Shown here: piece by piece, positions 20,830 to 29,097 of the stretch
Numbering within the stretch: position 1 is the stretch's first letter
Layout: each line of letters opens with the position of its first letter
NCBI RefSeq assembly: GCF_020216065.1
Contig: NZ_JAIWNA010000002.1
Coordinates: forward strand, 1-64,000
Reading direction: 5' to 3'
DNA length: 64,000 bases
DNA from: Nocardia rosealba
Lineage (GTDB): Bacteria; Actinomycetota; Actinomycetes; Mycobacteriales; Mycobacteriaceae
Made by a program: the position numbers and the translations under genes
Notes under the pieces: generated by a model
Databases searched by the model: none
Told to the model about the DNA's origin: nothing
The model's input: the letters and a program-made list of their open reading frames with translations, nothing else

Positions 20830-21426
20830 TTATGCGTCGAAGACGCGATCGAGCAGGTGCTCCACCAATTGTGGTGAGCGCGCGGCGTAATCGTTGTCGG
20901 TGAGCATGCCCTGGGCGAGTCCGCCGAGCGTGAGCAGGATCAGCTCGGCGTCCGCGACGATCGTCGCGTCGTCGGCCTCGTCGCCGCGCGCACGCCGGAG
21001 CTGGTCTGCCACTGCGTTCACGATGTATTTCGGTGCCCCGGTCATATCGGCGGCCGCGACGTCGGAACCGGTGAGGGCGGCCGCGTGGAAGATCCCGAGA
21101 ATTACCGCGTTCTGCCTACTGGCTTCGTCGAGGGGGAGTAGCGCGAGCAGCATCGCGCGCACCACGTCGCGTGGCCCGGACCCCGGCCCCAACGCCGCGA
21201 GTTCCCGCCCGAACCGCTCCCCGGAATCGATCACCACCGCCTGATGCGTGGCGACCAGGAACTCCCGTTTTGTCCCGAAGTAGTACTGCACCGACCGCAC
21301 CGATACCCCGGCTTCGGCGGCGACTGACTGGAACGTGGCCGCGTCGAGCCCGCCCCGCGCGATCACTCGCCGCGCGGCATCGGTGATGACCCCGCGGCGC
21401 TCGTCATGGTCGGCCAAACGCGGCAC
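20830..21426 (-). CDS. TetR-family transcriptional regulator
   Basis: This protein has 198 residues. The N-terminal HTH is clear (FQSVAAEAGVSVRSVQYYFG), with the TetR-type recognition helix ending in YYFGTKREF. I set the start at the GTG at 21426 because a perfect AAGGAGG lies six bases upstream; an ATG further up (21477) falls inside the operator repeats and lacks a ribosome site. It is divergent from the hydrolase gene at 21521, so it very likely represses that gene and itself. Confidence 0.88.
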   Translation of the reverse strand: MPRLADHDERRGVITDAARRVIARGGLDAATFQSVAAEAGVSVRSVQYYFGTKREFLVATHQAVVIDSGERFGRELAALGPGSGPRDVVRAMLLALLPLDEASRQNAVILGIFHAAALTGSDVAAADMTGAPKYIVNAVADQLRRARGDEADDATIVADAELILLTLGGLAQGMLTDNDYAARSPQLVEHLLDRVFDA

Positions 21427-21460
21427 CCTGCCTCCTTCGTCGCTGTCGGCGAAATCTTTA

Positions 21461-21500
21461 TGGTACGCCCATATCATCTATGTGGTACGGTCATATCATC
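21461..21500. promoter_or_regulatory. Tandem operator of the TetR/hydrolase pair
   Basis: Two 18-bp direct repeats, TGGTACGCCCATATCATC (21461-21478) and TGGTACGGTCATATCATC (21483-21500), differ at two positions and are spaced 22 bp, two helical turns. The first is part of an inverted repeat, TATGG-N5-CCATA (21459-21473). They lie between the divergent start codons, so they are the likely TetR binding sites. Confidence 0.7.
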
Positions 21501-21520
21501 AACGAGGAACAGGGGTGGTT

Positions 21521-22408
21521 ATGGCCAAGATCGGGCGATTCAAGAACGACGCCGCGCGCGAGGAGTACCTGCGGACCTATCGGGAGCTGGAGAAGCAGTG
21601 GCCCGTTCCGTCGGAGATGCTCGATATCCCTACTTCCTTCGGCATGACGAAGGTCCGTAAATCCGGTGCGGGACAAGGCATTCCGTTCGTGCTGATGCAC
21701 TCTCTCGGCGGTAACAGCCTGATGTGGCGTCACGTGATCGAGGACTTCGCCCGCGATCACGTGGTGTACGCGCCGGAGATGATCGGCGCGCCTGGTCTCA
21801 GTGTGCAGACCGCACCGATCGACGAGACGAAGTTCGGCGCCTGGTTGGGGGAGGTCCTCGACGGGCTCGGCGTCGAGCGGGTTCATCTGGTCGGGTATTC
21901 ACAGGGTGCGTGGCAGGCGATGGCTGTCGCGACCACTCAGCAGGCACGGCTTGCGAGCCTGAGCGTCGTGGAGCCGAGCGGCACCTTGACCAAGATCAAA
22001 TGGAGCCTGTTGTGGACGATGCTTCGCGTCGGTGCCCGGCCGACGGACAAGAACCTGCGCGCGATGAACGCACGGCTCAATCCGGGCGTCACCCTGACCG
22101 ACGCCGAATTCGCCGGTGTGAAGGCGGCTCTCGGGTATGCCCCGACGATCGGCTATCCGAAGATGTTCACCGACGAGCGACTCGCGACGATCACGACACC
22201 GACCCTGCTGCTGCTCGGGTCGGAGTCGTTGGTGGTCGATCCGCAACTGGCCGAACAACGCGTGCGCGACAACCTGCCCACCTGCGAGGTCGAGATCTTC
22301 CCCGGTGTGGGGCACGGTCTCTTCTATCAGATTTCCCGGCAGGTGACCGCGCGCATCCTGGACTTCGCCCGCCGCTACGAACACATCGACGCGCGCCACG
22401 CCGAATAG
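21521..22408 (+). CDS. Alpha/beta hydrolase
   Basis: This 295-residue protein has the alpha/beta hydrolase fold. The oxyanion loop motif is HSLGG, the nucleophile elbow is GYSQG (Ser near residue 128), a likely acid is the Asp in VVDPQL, and the catalytic His is in GVGHGLF. ATG start after AGGAACAGGGG. The substrate cannot be told from sequence. The adjacent TetR and shared operator suggest substrate-induced expression, for example of an ester or lactone. Confidence 0.85.
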   Translation: MAKIGRFKNDAAREEYLRTYRELEKQWPVPSEMLDIPTSFGMTKVRKSGAGQGIPFVLMHSLGGNSLMWRHVIEDFARDHVVYAPEMIGAPGLSVQTAPIDETKFGAWLGEVLDGLGVERVHLVGYSQGAWQAMAVATTQQARLASLSVVEPSGTLTKIKWSLLWTMLRVGARPTDKNLRAMNARLNPGVTLTDAEFAGVKAALGYAPTIGYPKMFTDERLATITTPTLLLLGSESLVVDPQLAEQRVRDNLPTCEVEIFPGVGHGLFYQISRQVTARILDFARRYEHIDARHAE

Positions 22409-22521
22409 CTGACCTATCCGGACTGATAATCCGCTGAGAACGGTGCATAGTGGACACCTTGGGGGCGGCTGAGGCGTTGTTTCGGTAAGAGGTCGACGGT
22501 GGCCTCCGGAAGGAGTGCGTC

Positions 22522-22797
22522 ATGAGTCTCATCGGAACCCTGCTCGGGTGGGTACTGACGGTGTTCTTGGTGCTGTTGATCGCGCGGATGGTGGTCGACT
22601 GGCTCGAAACGCTTGGCAATCGGTCGCCGTGGGTGGGGAAGGTCCGGTCGGTGACCCATGCGGCGACAGAACCGGTGATCGCGCCGGTGCGCAAGGTACT
22701 CAAGCCGGTCCGGCTGGGCGAGGTCTCCATCGACCTCGCCTTCACGGTCGTGTTCATCGCCGTGCTGATCCTGCGGGCGGTGGCGTTCAGCCTGTGA
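22522..22797 (+). CDS. YggT-family small membrane protein
   Basis: This 91-residue protein has two transmembrane helices (LLGWVLTVFLVLLIARMVVD and [17 protein letters not shown]) separated by a VTEP-like loop, here THAATEPVIAPVRKVL. That loop matches the YggT family, whose members are linked to envelope or osmotic stress and, near ftsZ, to division. It starts at an ATG after GGAAGGAG. It is not next to the division cluster here, so it may be a second copy. Its last 11 bases overlap the 3' end of the convergent gene. Confidence 0.78.
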   Translation: MSLIGTLLGWVLTVFLVLLIARMVVDWLETLGNRSPWVGKVRSVTHAATEPVIAPVRKVLKPVRLGEVSIDLAFTVVFIAVLILRAVAFSL

Positions 22798-23908
22798 CCG
22801 GCGCACCCTCCACCCGCCACCTGGTGAGCACCGCGCTCACACAGGTGGCGTCGGTGAGGGCGTCGACAGTGTCGGCCAGCGCCGATTCGCGGGCGCGGTG
22901 GGTGAGGACGATGAGATGTGCGTCGTCGCCGTGGTGTTCCTGACGCACACGTTCGATGCTCACCCCGTGGTCGGCGAAGATCGAGGCCACCTGCGCGAGC
23001 GCGCCCGCGTGATCGGTGACCCGCAGGTTCAGGTAGTAGCGGGTGGGAATGTCGCCGAACGGCGCGACCGGTAGCTCGGCGTAGTACGAGGCGCGGGGAG
23101 CCCGGCCACCGTTCACGCGGTTGCGCGCCGCGCTCACCAGATCACCGAGCAGTGCCGAGGCGGTGGCCCGCGTCGCGTCGCGACCGGAGAACATCAGTCG
23201 CCCCGCGCCCTCGGCGTCCACCGTCACCGCGCTGAACGGCGCCTCCACCTGGGCCAGCGGGTGCGCGGCAGGCAGCAGTGCGGGATGCACCCGTACCGAG
23301 ATCCATTCCTTGCCACCGTCTTCGGGCTCACTGATGCGGGTGCACACGGTCAGCTGACGCAACCGCAACGACAACGCGTCGGCAGCCGCCAGGTCGTGTG
23401 CCGGCGCCACCCCGAACTCCTCGAAATGCACATCGGTGACCTCCACCCGGGTATGAAAGGCCAACGTGGCGAGGATCGCCGCCGCGTGCGCGTCGGCCGC
23501 GGCGAAGACGCCGAGCACCTCGCGCACGCGATCGCCCGACAGCGACTGCGTGAGCGGCCGGACCACCGGCACCCCGCCCGCAACGGCGGCCTCGAAACAC
23601 AGATCCGCCCCGAATTCCTCGGCAGCCGACATCAATTCGGCACCGTGCGAGGCGATGAGCGCGGTATTCGCGGTCACCACCGACCGCCCCGCCCGCAATG
23701 CGTCGAGGACGGCGTCCAAGCTCTCGGAGGTCGCGGTGGTGTCGACGACGAGGTCGGCCGCGTCCGTGTCGAGGGTCAATCGCGCCCCGGCTCGTGCGCT
23801 CAGTTCGTCGGTGGATTCGGCGATGATCCGCACCACCTCCCCGGCCTGCGCCCCGGTGCCGAGCACCGCGACACGCAACGAACGGGAACGAAAGTGCCGA
23901 GTAGCCAT
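22787..23908 (-). CDS. Homoserine dehydrogenase-like protein lacking catalytic residues
   Basis: The protein has 373 residues against about 430-440 for the active enzyme. Similarity to actinobacterial homoserine dehydrogenase is clear ([39 protein letters not shown]; a C-terminal ACT domain from about residue 300, [20 protein letters not shown]). Three changes stand out. The nucleotide loop reads GTGAQAG (residues 17-23) instead of GxGxxG. TANKALLA has become TANTALIA, losing the Lys proposed as catalytic. After VREVLGVF (residue 135) about 40 residues are missing, exactly those holding NGTTN and the DPTxDVEGxDAxxK block. I infer a pseudoenzyme that keeps dimer and ACT parts. It is divergent from an aspartokinase gene. 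Start: ATG at 23908. Confidence 0.8.
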   Translation of the reverse strand: MATRHFRSRSLRVAVLGTGAQAGEVVRIIAESTDELSARAGARLTLDTDAADLVVDTTATSESLDAVLDALRAGRSVVTANTALIASHGAELMSAAEEFGADLCFEAAVAGGVPVVRPLTQSLSGDRVREVLGVFAAADAHAAAILATLAFHTRVEVTDVHFEEFGVAPAHDLAAADALSLRLRQLTVCTRISEPEDGGKEWISVRVHPALLPAAHPLAQVEAPFSAVTVDAEGAGRLMFSGRDATRATASALLGDLVSAARNRVNGGRAPRASYYAELPVAPFGDIPTRYYLNLRVTDHAGALAQVASIFADHGVSIERVRQEHHGDDAHLIVLTHRARESALADTVDALTDATCVSAVLTRWRVEGAPVTG

Positions 23909-24110
23909 ACGAATTCGCCTAACGCCGAGAACCGCCGAACATCGGAGCCGGCGCACGCGCGCCACCCCCATGCGGCCAGTATCCCGCCAGAAACGGCACG
24001 GCGGCACCACTTTTCGCGTCACAAACCGCCCAGCCACGCCCGGATTGCCGGGATACTCGACGGGAGTTACCCGCGAGTACCTCGCGGGCGAGCAGGGAGA
24101 GGACAGCGGG

Positions 24111-25367
24111 ATGGCCCTGGTTGTACAGAAATTCGGTGGCTCGTCGGTCGCGACCGCGGAGCGCATCCGCCGGGTCGCCGAGCGGATCGTGGAGACCAAG
24201 AAGCAGGGCAACGACGTGGTTGTCGTGTGCTCGGCGATGGGCGACACCACCGACGAATTGCTGGATCTGGCGGGTCAGGTGGCGCCGGCACCGCCGCCGA
24301 GGGAGATGGACATGCTGCTCACCTCGGGCGAGCGGATCTCGAACGCGTTGGTGGCCATGGCCATTCATTCCCTCGGCGCGGAGGCGCGTTCGCTCACCGG
24401 TTCACAGGCCGGGGTGATCACCACCGGCGCGCACGGCAACGCCAAGATCATCGAGGTCGACCCCGGCCGGGTACGGCGCGCCCTCGACGACGGCGAGATC
24501 GTACTGGTCGCCGGCTTCCAGGGCGTGAGTCAGGACAGCCGTGACGTCACCACGCTCGGTCGAGGCGGCTCCGACACCACCGCCGTCGCCTTGGCGGCCG
24601 CGCTACACGCCGACGTGTGCGAGATCTACACCGATGTCGACGGCGTGTTCACCGCCGACCCGCGCATCGTCGGCGATGCCCAGAAACTCGACCAGGTCTC
24701 CTACGAGGAGATGCTCGAGATGGCGGCGTGCGGTTCCAAGGTGCTCATGCTGCGCTGCGTCGAGTACGCCCGCCGCTACCAGGTCCCGGTGCATGTTCGC
24801 TCGTCCTACACCGACACCGTCGGCACCACCGTGTTCGGCTCGATGGCCGACATCCCCGCCGACCAGGCCGTGCTCACCGGAGTCGCGCACGACCGCAACG
24901 AGGCCAAGGTGACCGTGGTCGGCGTGCCCGACGAACCCGGTTACGCCGCGCAGGTTTTCCGTGCCGTGGCCGATGCCGAGGTGGGCATCGACATGGTCGT
25001 GCAGAACACCGGAACCGGCCGCACCGACATCACCTTCACGCTGCCCGCCGCCGACGGCGACCGCGCGGTCGCGCTGTTGCGCTCGCGTCGCGCCGAGATC
25101 GGCTTCGCCGATGTGCGCTACGACGACCGCGTCGGCAAGGTATCGCTCATCGGTGCGGGCATGCGCAACAATCCCGGCGTCACCGCGACCTTCTGTGAGG
25201 CACTGGCGGCAGCGGGCATCAATCTCGACCTCATCGCCACCTCCGAGATCCGCATCTCCGTGCTGGTCCGCGACACCGACCTCGACGAGGCGGTGCGCAT
25301 CCTGCACCGCGCCTTCGACCTGGGCGGGGCCGAGGTGGCCGTGGTGCACGGCGGAACGGGACGCTGA
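24111..25367 (+). CDS. lysC: Aspartokinase
   Basis: This 418-residue protein makes aspartyl phosphate, the first step to Lys, Met, Thr and diaminopimelate. It has KFGGSSVA at residues 5-12, [15 protein letters not shown], and the [16 protein letters not shown] loop, followed by two ACT domains (from about 265) ending GGTGR as in mycobacterial Ask. An in-frame ATG at 24843 could start a separate beta subunit as in C. glutamicum, but I see no clear ribosome site. No asd gene follows; the next gene is a convergent acetyltransferase. The usual ask-asd pair may therefore be elsewhere. Confidence 0.93.
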   Translation: MALVVQKFGGSSVATAERIRRVAERIVETKKQGNDVVVVCSAMGDTTDELLDLAGQVAPAPPPREMDMLLTSGERISNALVAMAIHSLGAEARSLTGSQAGVITTGAHGNAKIIEVDPGRVRRALDDGEIVLVAGFQGVSQDSRDVTTLGRGGSDTTAVALAAALHADVCEIYTDVDGVFTADPRIVGDAQKLDQVSYEEMLEMAACGSKVLMLRCVEYARRYQVPVHVRSSYTDTVGTTVFGSMADIPADQAVLTGVAHDRNEAKVTVVGVPDEPGYAAQVFRAVADAEVGIDMVVQNTGTGRTDITFTLPAADGDRAVALLRSRRAEIGFADVRYDDRVGKVSLIGAGMRNNPGVTATFCEALAAAGINLDLIATSEIRISVLVRDTDLDEAVRILHRAFDLGGAEVAVVHGGTGR

Positions 25368-25373
25368 CCTGCT

Positions 25374-26093
25374 TCAGCCGATCGAGGCGGTGAGGGCGCG
25401 CAACGCCTCGGCGGTGGCCGGGATGAGCGGCGCCCGTCGTTGCGCGGCGCGGGCGGCCAGTTGTTCCATGATCCGCTCGCGCACCCCCGGCCATTCATCG
25501 CGCAGGATCGAATAGAACGCGGTGTCGCGTACCTCGCCGTCGAGGCCACGGGAATGCGCCCGGCGTACACCGTCGCTGACCGCGCCGAGCCGTTCGATGG
25601 CCGCCCGCGAGCGCAGGTTGCGGGCGTCGGCGCGCAGGGTCACCCGGCGCACCCGCCACGTGTCGAAGGCGTGGGTGAGCAACAGCAGCTTGGAGTCGAG
25701 ATTCACCTGGCCCCCGCGCACGGCGGGGGTGAGCCAGGTGTTGCCGATCTCCACGGCGTCGGGAATCGCGCCGCCGGGGGAGGCGGTGACCGGTTCGGCC
25801 GACAGCGGCCAGGTGAGCGGACCCTGCCAGTAGTCGAGGCGGGTGAAGCGGGTGGCGCCGACCACGCATTCGTCACCGATCATGACGATGGCGAAGGCCA
25901 GCGCCGAACCCGCCAGTTGGGCGGCCTCGGCCTGGAAGACATACGTGCGCGCTTCCTGTTCGCCGTGCGGGACAACGGTGAACCCCGGTTGGCCGCGCAG
26001 CGCCTGTGCGGCCGCTGCCAGACCGGGAACGTGGTGGGGTGCAAGGGGTTCCAGCCGTACGATGCGGCCGTCGAGGATAACGGGTGCGGGCAT
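25374..26093 (-). CDS. GNAT-family N-acetyltransferase
   Basis: This 239-residue protein looks like a RimJ/RimL-type acetyltransferase: GRIVRLEPLAPHHVPGLAAAA near the N-terminus, VVGATRFTRLDYWQ, then IGNTWLTPAVRGGQVN and a C-terminal VRRVTLRADARNLRSRAAIERLGAV, which matches the acetyl-CoA motif A and the NxRSxxAIEKxG segment. The target may be a protein N-terminus, an amino acid or an antibiotic; it cannot be told here. It converges on lysC with six bases between stops. Confidence 0.82.
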   Translation of the reverse strand: MPAPVILDGRIVRLEPLAPHHVPGLAAAAQALRGQPGFTVVPHGEQEARTYVFQAEAAQLAGSALAFAIVMIGDECVVGATRFTRLDYWQGPLTWPLSAEPVTASPGGAIPDAVEIGNTWLTPAVRGGQVNLDSKLLLLTHAFDTWRVRRVTLRADARNLRSRAAIERLGAVSDGVRRAHSRGLDGEVRDTAFYSILRDEWPGVRERIMEQLAARAAQRRAPLIPATAEALRALTASIG

Positions 26094-26488
26094 GGTGACC
26101 GGCGTCCTTCGTTTGAGAGGGTCACCGAATCACGAGGCGTGGATCCTCACGCGGCACATGATTCGGCGAAGCGACACGAACGATCCAGCAGCATCGAAAA
26201 GAACTGGATGGACGATAGCCGAACGTGCGCCGTTCAAACACTCGAACGCACCCGTATGTCGCGCGCGTGTGCACGACACGAAATGGGCGCCGATTCCGGT
26301 GCCGCCGACTCGGTCCGGTCACAAACCGCTCCGATGTCTGTCTCGAGGCCCGTTTACGCACCTCAGAGGCTATAACGGTTCTATAAATCACAGCATTGTC
26401 GGCTTGCTGGGCAATTGTCCAGAATTGTCGGACTATTCCAGTTCGAACGCCTATTCCTGGGAAATGTAACAACCGTTATCGCTTCGTG

Positions 26489-26504
26489 TCGAACACCTAT
26501 TCGA
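26489..26504. promoter_or_regulatory. LexA-like (SOS box) site
   Basis: TCGAACACCTATTCGA matches the mycobacterial LexA box TCGAAC-N4-GTTCGA except for one base (A for G). It directly abuts the CRP-like palindrome to its right. A half-site lies at 26443. Confidence 0.45.
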
Positions 26505-26520
26505 TGTGACCCAGATCACA
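26505..26520. promoter_or_regulatory. CRP/GlxR-like binding site
   Basis: TGTGACCCAGATCACA is a perfect TGTGA-N6-TCACA palindrome, the binding consensus of Crp (M. tuberculosis) and GlxR (corynebacteria). It lies about 130 bases before the start of the small membrane protein gene, with TTATCC at 26528-26533 as a possible -10 element. Confidence 0.7.
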
Positions 26521-26652
26521 TGGTCTGTTATCCTCCGGTTAGACCTGGCACGCTCGATATTGCTGAACGTTAACCGTTTGTGATCACTGCGCGCGCCACC
26601 TGCGTGGTTTGACCTACCGGCTGTGTCGGGACGGCCGTCCGGAAGGGAGCTC

Positions 26653-26952
26653 GTGACTATGAGCAGCATCTACTTCGAACCGAACAGCAATCTGTCAGTT
26701 ACCAAGCGTGACCGCCACGTCACCGACGACTCCATCGCCCCCCTGGCGATTCCGAGCCTGGTGCTCGGCATGTTCCTGGTCGGCCTCGGCCTGATCGCGC
26801 TCCTGCGCCTCGGCGACTGGTTCGCCAACTATGGGCCCGAACTGGTCATCTCCGCCTATGCCCTCTATATGGCGGCGTCCGGTTGGCTGGTGGTCTGGAG
26901 CGCGGCGACCGTCCGGTCGCAGCGCGGTCACGGACCGGCCGGGTCGTCCTGA
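26653..26952 (+). CDS. Small two-helix membrane protein of unknown function
   Basis: This protein has 99 residues: a polar N-terminus of about 30, then two hydrophobic stretches (IPSLVLGMFLVGLGLIALL and ELVISAYALYMAASGWLVVW). I choose the GTG at 26653 because GGAAGGGA ends five bases before it; an ATG two codons later is the alternative. I do not recognise the family. Its promoter region has CRP-like and LexA-like sites. Its 3' end overlaps the 3' end of the small gene on the other strand. Confidence 0.7.
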   Translation: MTMSSIYFEPNSNLSVTKRDRHVTDDSIAPLAIPSLVLGMFLVGLGLIALLRLGDWFANYGPELVISAYALYMAASGWLVVWSAATVRSQRGHGPAGSS

Positions 26953-27083
26953 TCGTCTCGGCCCGCCGCCGCGAGTGCCTCCGACAGTTCCCGGCGCAGA
27001 CGCTGCGCCGTTGCCTCGTCGCCCGCGTCGGCGGCCGTGGTGATGTCCTGGCGTAGCTGGGCGATGGTGTCCTGCGAAACCAT
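26928..27083 (-). CDS. Short helical protein, 51 residues, unknown function
   Basis: An ATG at 27083 is preceded by a strong GAAGGAGG and opens a 51-codon frame. The sequence is Ala, Asp, Glu and Arg rich and predicted helical: TIAQLRQDITTAADAGDEAT then AQRLRRELSEALAAAG. It lies 12 bases after the metallophosphoesterase stop, so it is probably the last gene of the nucleotidyltransferase-BON / phosphoesterase operon. It overlaps the convergent membrane-protein gene by 25 bases. I recognise no family. Confidence 0.65.
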   Translation of the reverse strand: MVSQDTIAQLRQDITTAADAGDEATAQRLRRELSEALAAAGRDDQDDPAGP

Positions 27084-27095
27084 GAGAATCCTCCT

Positions 27096-27836
27096 TCAGA
27101 TGTATGCCGACGACGTGGCGGGCGCCAGGTCGTAGACGGCGTATTCGGTACCGATCACCGGCTGGGCGACATTGCGCACCCGGATTCCGCCCGGGGTGGT
27201 GCCGCGTTCGGTGCCCGCGTGGGCGTGACCGTGGACCGCCAGGTCGGCGCCGCACGCATCGATCGCCTCCCCGAGCAGGTAGGAGCCGAGAAACGGGTAG
27301 ATCTCCGGCGGCTCGCCGTGCAAGGTGTCCGACACGGGCGAGTAGTGGGTGAGTGCGATGGTCACGTCGGTGTCGAGCCGGCTCAGCGCCGTGTGGAGCT
27401 GGTGCGCGAGCTCGACTGTGTGGGTCGCGAACTCGCGCATCTGCGGTTCGCCGAACGCGCTCGCGCACTTGCCGGCGAACCCGCCGCCGAAACCCTTGGT
27501 CCCCGCGATGCCGAGCGTGCGTTCACCGATGGTGAGCACCGTCGAGGTGCCCTCGAGCACGGTGATGCCGTGCGCGGACAGCAGCGCGCTCATCTCCTGC
27601 TCGCGGTCGCTGTGATAGTCGTGATTGCCGAGCACCGCCACAACCGGGACGTCGAGATCGCCGAACTCGCTCGCCACCACCTCCGCCTCTTCGAGGGTGC
27701 CCAGGCGGGTGAGGTCACCGGCGAGCAGCAACACATCCGCGTGCTCTGGCAGCCGTTCGAACACCGGCCTGCACCGACCACGCGAATCCGCGCCGAGGTG
27801 CACATCGCCTACCGCCGCTACGCGCATCCCACTCAC
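27096..27836 (-). CDS. Metallophosphoesterase
   Basis: This 246-residue protein has all calcineurin-type metal motifs in order: GDVHLG (near residue 9), AGDLT, GNHDYH (near 70), THYSP (near 162) and GHAHAG (near 198). It should bind two metal ions and cleave a phosphoester; the substrate is unknown. The ATG overlaps the stop of the nucleotidyltransferase-BON gene by four bases, so the two are made together. A second Met at residue 4 (MRVAAVGDVH) is a possible start. Confidence 0.9.
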   Translation of the reverse strand: MSGMRVAAVGDVHLGADSRGRCRPVFERLPEHADVLLLAGDLTRLGTLEEAEVVASEFGDLDVPVVAVLGNHDYHSDREQEMSALLSAHGITVLEGTSTVLTIGERTLGIAGTKGFGGGFAGKCASAFGEPQMREFATHTVELAHQLHTALSRLDTDVTIALTHYSPVSDTLHGEPPEIYPFLGSYLLGEAIDACGADLAVHGHAHAGTERGTTPGGIRVRNVAQPVIGTEYAVYDLAPATSSAYI

Positions 27837-28645
27837 CTCAGCACTTCCGGTTCGGCCGGTTCGGCGGGTCTGCGTACCCGCACATCGTTGTGGACCCGCA
27901 GGTCACCGATCCGCTCGTGCAGCACGGCCTCCAGTGCCCGCCTGCTCTGTTCGTCGGCGACCTCGCCGGTGAGTACGACGACATCGGAGCGCAGCGTCAC
28001 GTGCACACTCATCGTCGCGGTCCGCGGATCCTCGGCGAAGGCGCGGCGCAGGTTGGCGACCACGTACTGCGGTGGTTCGGCGGCGGGCGCGGGTGGTACG
28101 TGGTGGACGCCGAGGTCGTCGAGCAGCCCGAGAAATGCCCGCGCGTAAGGCGATTCGGCCGTGTCGCGGTGCACCTGGGCCCAGTCGATCTGCTCGCGCA
28201 GGGCGCGGGCGACCTCGAGCAGGCGGGTGAAATCGAGACGGTGCGCGTCGAGCACCATGAGTTTGTCGACCAGCACGTCGGTGGCGGGGAGCACCGGTGC
28301 GGTCGCCGGGCCGACCGGCATCGACTCGGCACGGTCGAGCAGGTCGTCGTCGACGGTGCGATGGTTCGTGCGGAAGATCAGGTCGACGAGGATCTCGCCG
28401 TCATAGACCTTGGTCAGCCAGTTCTCCGGTGGATCGACGGGCCGTAAGCCCTTGGCCGCCAACGCGTCCCGCGCGGCATAGGCGTCCTCGGCGCGGAGGA
28501 AGATGTCCACGTCGTGATCGCTGGCCGGACCGCCGTGCGCGTACACCGCGCAGCCGCCGGCCACCGCGAAGCGAATGCCGTTGTCGTGCAGGGTGTTGAC
28601 CACGCGGGTCAGCGTCTGCAGCAGGTCCGAGATCTCGGCGGTCAT
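27833..28645 (-). CDS. Nucleotidyltransferase-BON domain fusion
   Basis: The protein has 270 residues. Residues 1-150 look like a nucleotidyltransferase of the pol-beta superfamily: RFAVAGGCAVYAHGG then SDHDVDIFL, giving the GG..D-x-D catalytic pattern, with ILVDLIF as a likely third acid strand. Residues about 190-260 form a BON domain (VVANLRRAFAEDPRTATMSV, VVVLTGEVADEQSRRALEAV), which usually binds phospholipid or membranes and is common in osmotic-stress proteins. I have not met this pairing before. I chose the ATG at 28645, which has AAAGGTGG upstream. It is the first gene of a coupled operon with the phosphoesterase. Confidence 0.75.
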   Translation of the reverse strand: MTAEISDLLQTLTRVVNTLHDNGIRFAVAGGCAVYAHGGPASDHDVDIFLRAEDAYAARDALAAKGLRPVDPPENWLTKVYDGEILVDLIFRTNHRTVDDDLLDRAESMPVGPATAPVLPATDVLVDKLMVLDAHRLDFTRLLEVARALREQIDWAQVHRDTAESPYARAFLGLLDDLGVHHVPPAPAAEPPQYVVANLRRAFAEDPRTATMSVHVTLRSDVVVLTGEVADEQSRRALEAVLHERIGDLRVHNDVRVRRPAEPAEPEVLR

Positions 28646-28670
28646 CAGGCCACCACCTTTCGCCGGGGAC

Positions 28671-28703
28671 ACCCCGGGCCCGGCATCGTGCCAGGCCCGG
28701 GGT
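28671..28703 (-). terminator. Hairpin after the KGG-motif gene
   Basis: ACCCCGGGCC (28671-28680) pairs with GGCCCGGGGT (28694-28703), with an inner GGCA/TGCC pairing. It lies between the KGG-motif gene stop and the next minus-strand start, so it may partly end that transcript. There is no T tract. Confidence 0.5.
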
Positions 28704-28716
28704 CGGTAGCAGGGAG

Positions 28717-28917
28717 TCAGCGGCCGCCGTGGCTGTGCTGACCGCCCTCGCGCTTGGCCTCGGTGGGCTGCGCCTGGGCGCCCTTGCGGCCTGCCTCGCG
28801 CGGGTCGGCGGAATTGCGATCGCCGAAGCTGCCGCTGCTGGCCTGGCCGCCACGGGCCGCCTGCTCCTGGGTGTCGTTTCGGTTGCCGAACTGTCCAGGG
28901 TTGTTCGGATCAGGCAT
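28717..28917 (-). CDS. KGG-motif stress protein (GsiB/YciG-like)
   Basis: This 66-residue, very polar protein has two glycine-rich hydrophilin repeats: FGNRNDTQEQAARGGQASSG and FGDRNSADPREAGRKGAQAQ, which fit the general-stress KGG motif family. It has no hydrophobic core and should be largely disordered. The ATG at 28917 has a GAGGAGGG ribosome site. Such proteins are made on desiccation, salt or stationary phase in other bacteria, and the stress-type neighbours fit that. Confidence 0.8.
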   Translation of the reverse strand: MPDPNNPGQFGNRNDTQEQAARGGQASSGSFGDRNSADPREAGRKGAQAQPTEAKREGGQHSHGGR

Positions 28918-29097
28918 GAATGCCCTCCTCGTGTCGTCTGGTCTTCTGGCATGTGGCCGTTGTTCTCGACCACACCGTCGCACTACCCGGCCGCGCGCCG
29001 CTCAATCACGGGTACGCCGGTCGGTGGCGGGATTCGGGCGGTGTGTGCCGGGTATGCGCGCAAAGAGGGCATCGGCCCCGGGCGACGAGGAGCGGTG

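Larger units (their letters stand above)
26094..26652. other. Intergenic regulatory region
   Basis: This 559-base stretch is richer in A and T than its surroundings and holds no convincing gene. It has three ATTGTC motifs (26394-26400, 26414-26419, 26424-26429) and a 14-bp direct repeat TCGAACRCCTATTC at 26443-26456 and 26489-26502. Next to the second copy are a LexA-like and a CRP-like site. It serves the small membrane protein on the right and may also serve the acetyltransferase on the left. Confidence 0.6.

Noticed and set aside
21427-21477. Upstream ATG start of the TetR gene at 21477
   Set aside because: It lies within the operator repeats and lacks a ribosome site; AAGGAGG marks the GTG at 21426.
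26122-26472. 116-codon frame on the minus strand
   Set aside because: Basic, repetitive composition, no ribosome site, and it lies in the regulatory region of relatively high A+T content.
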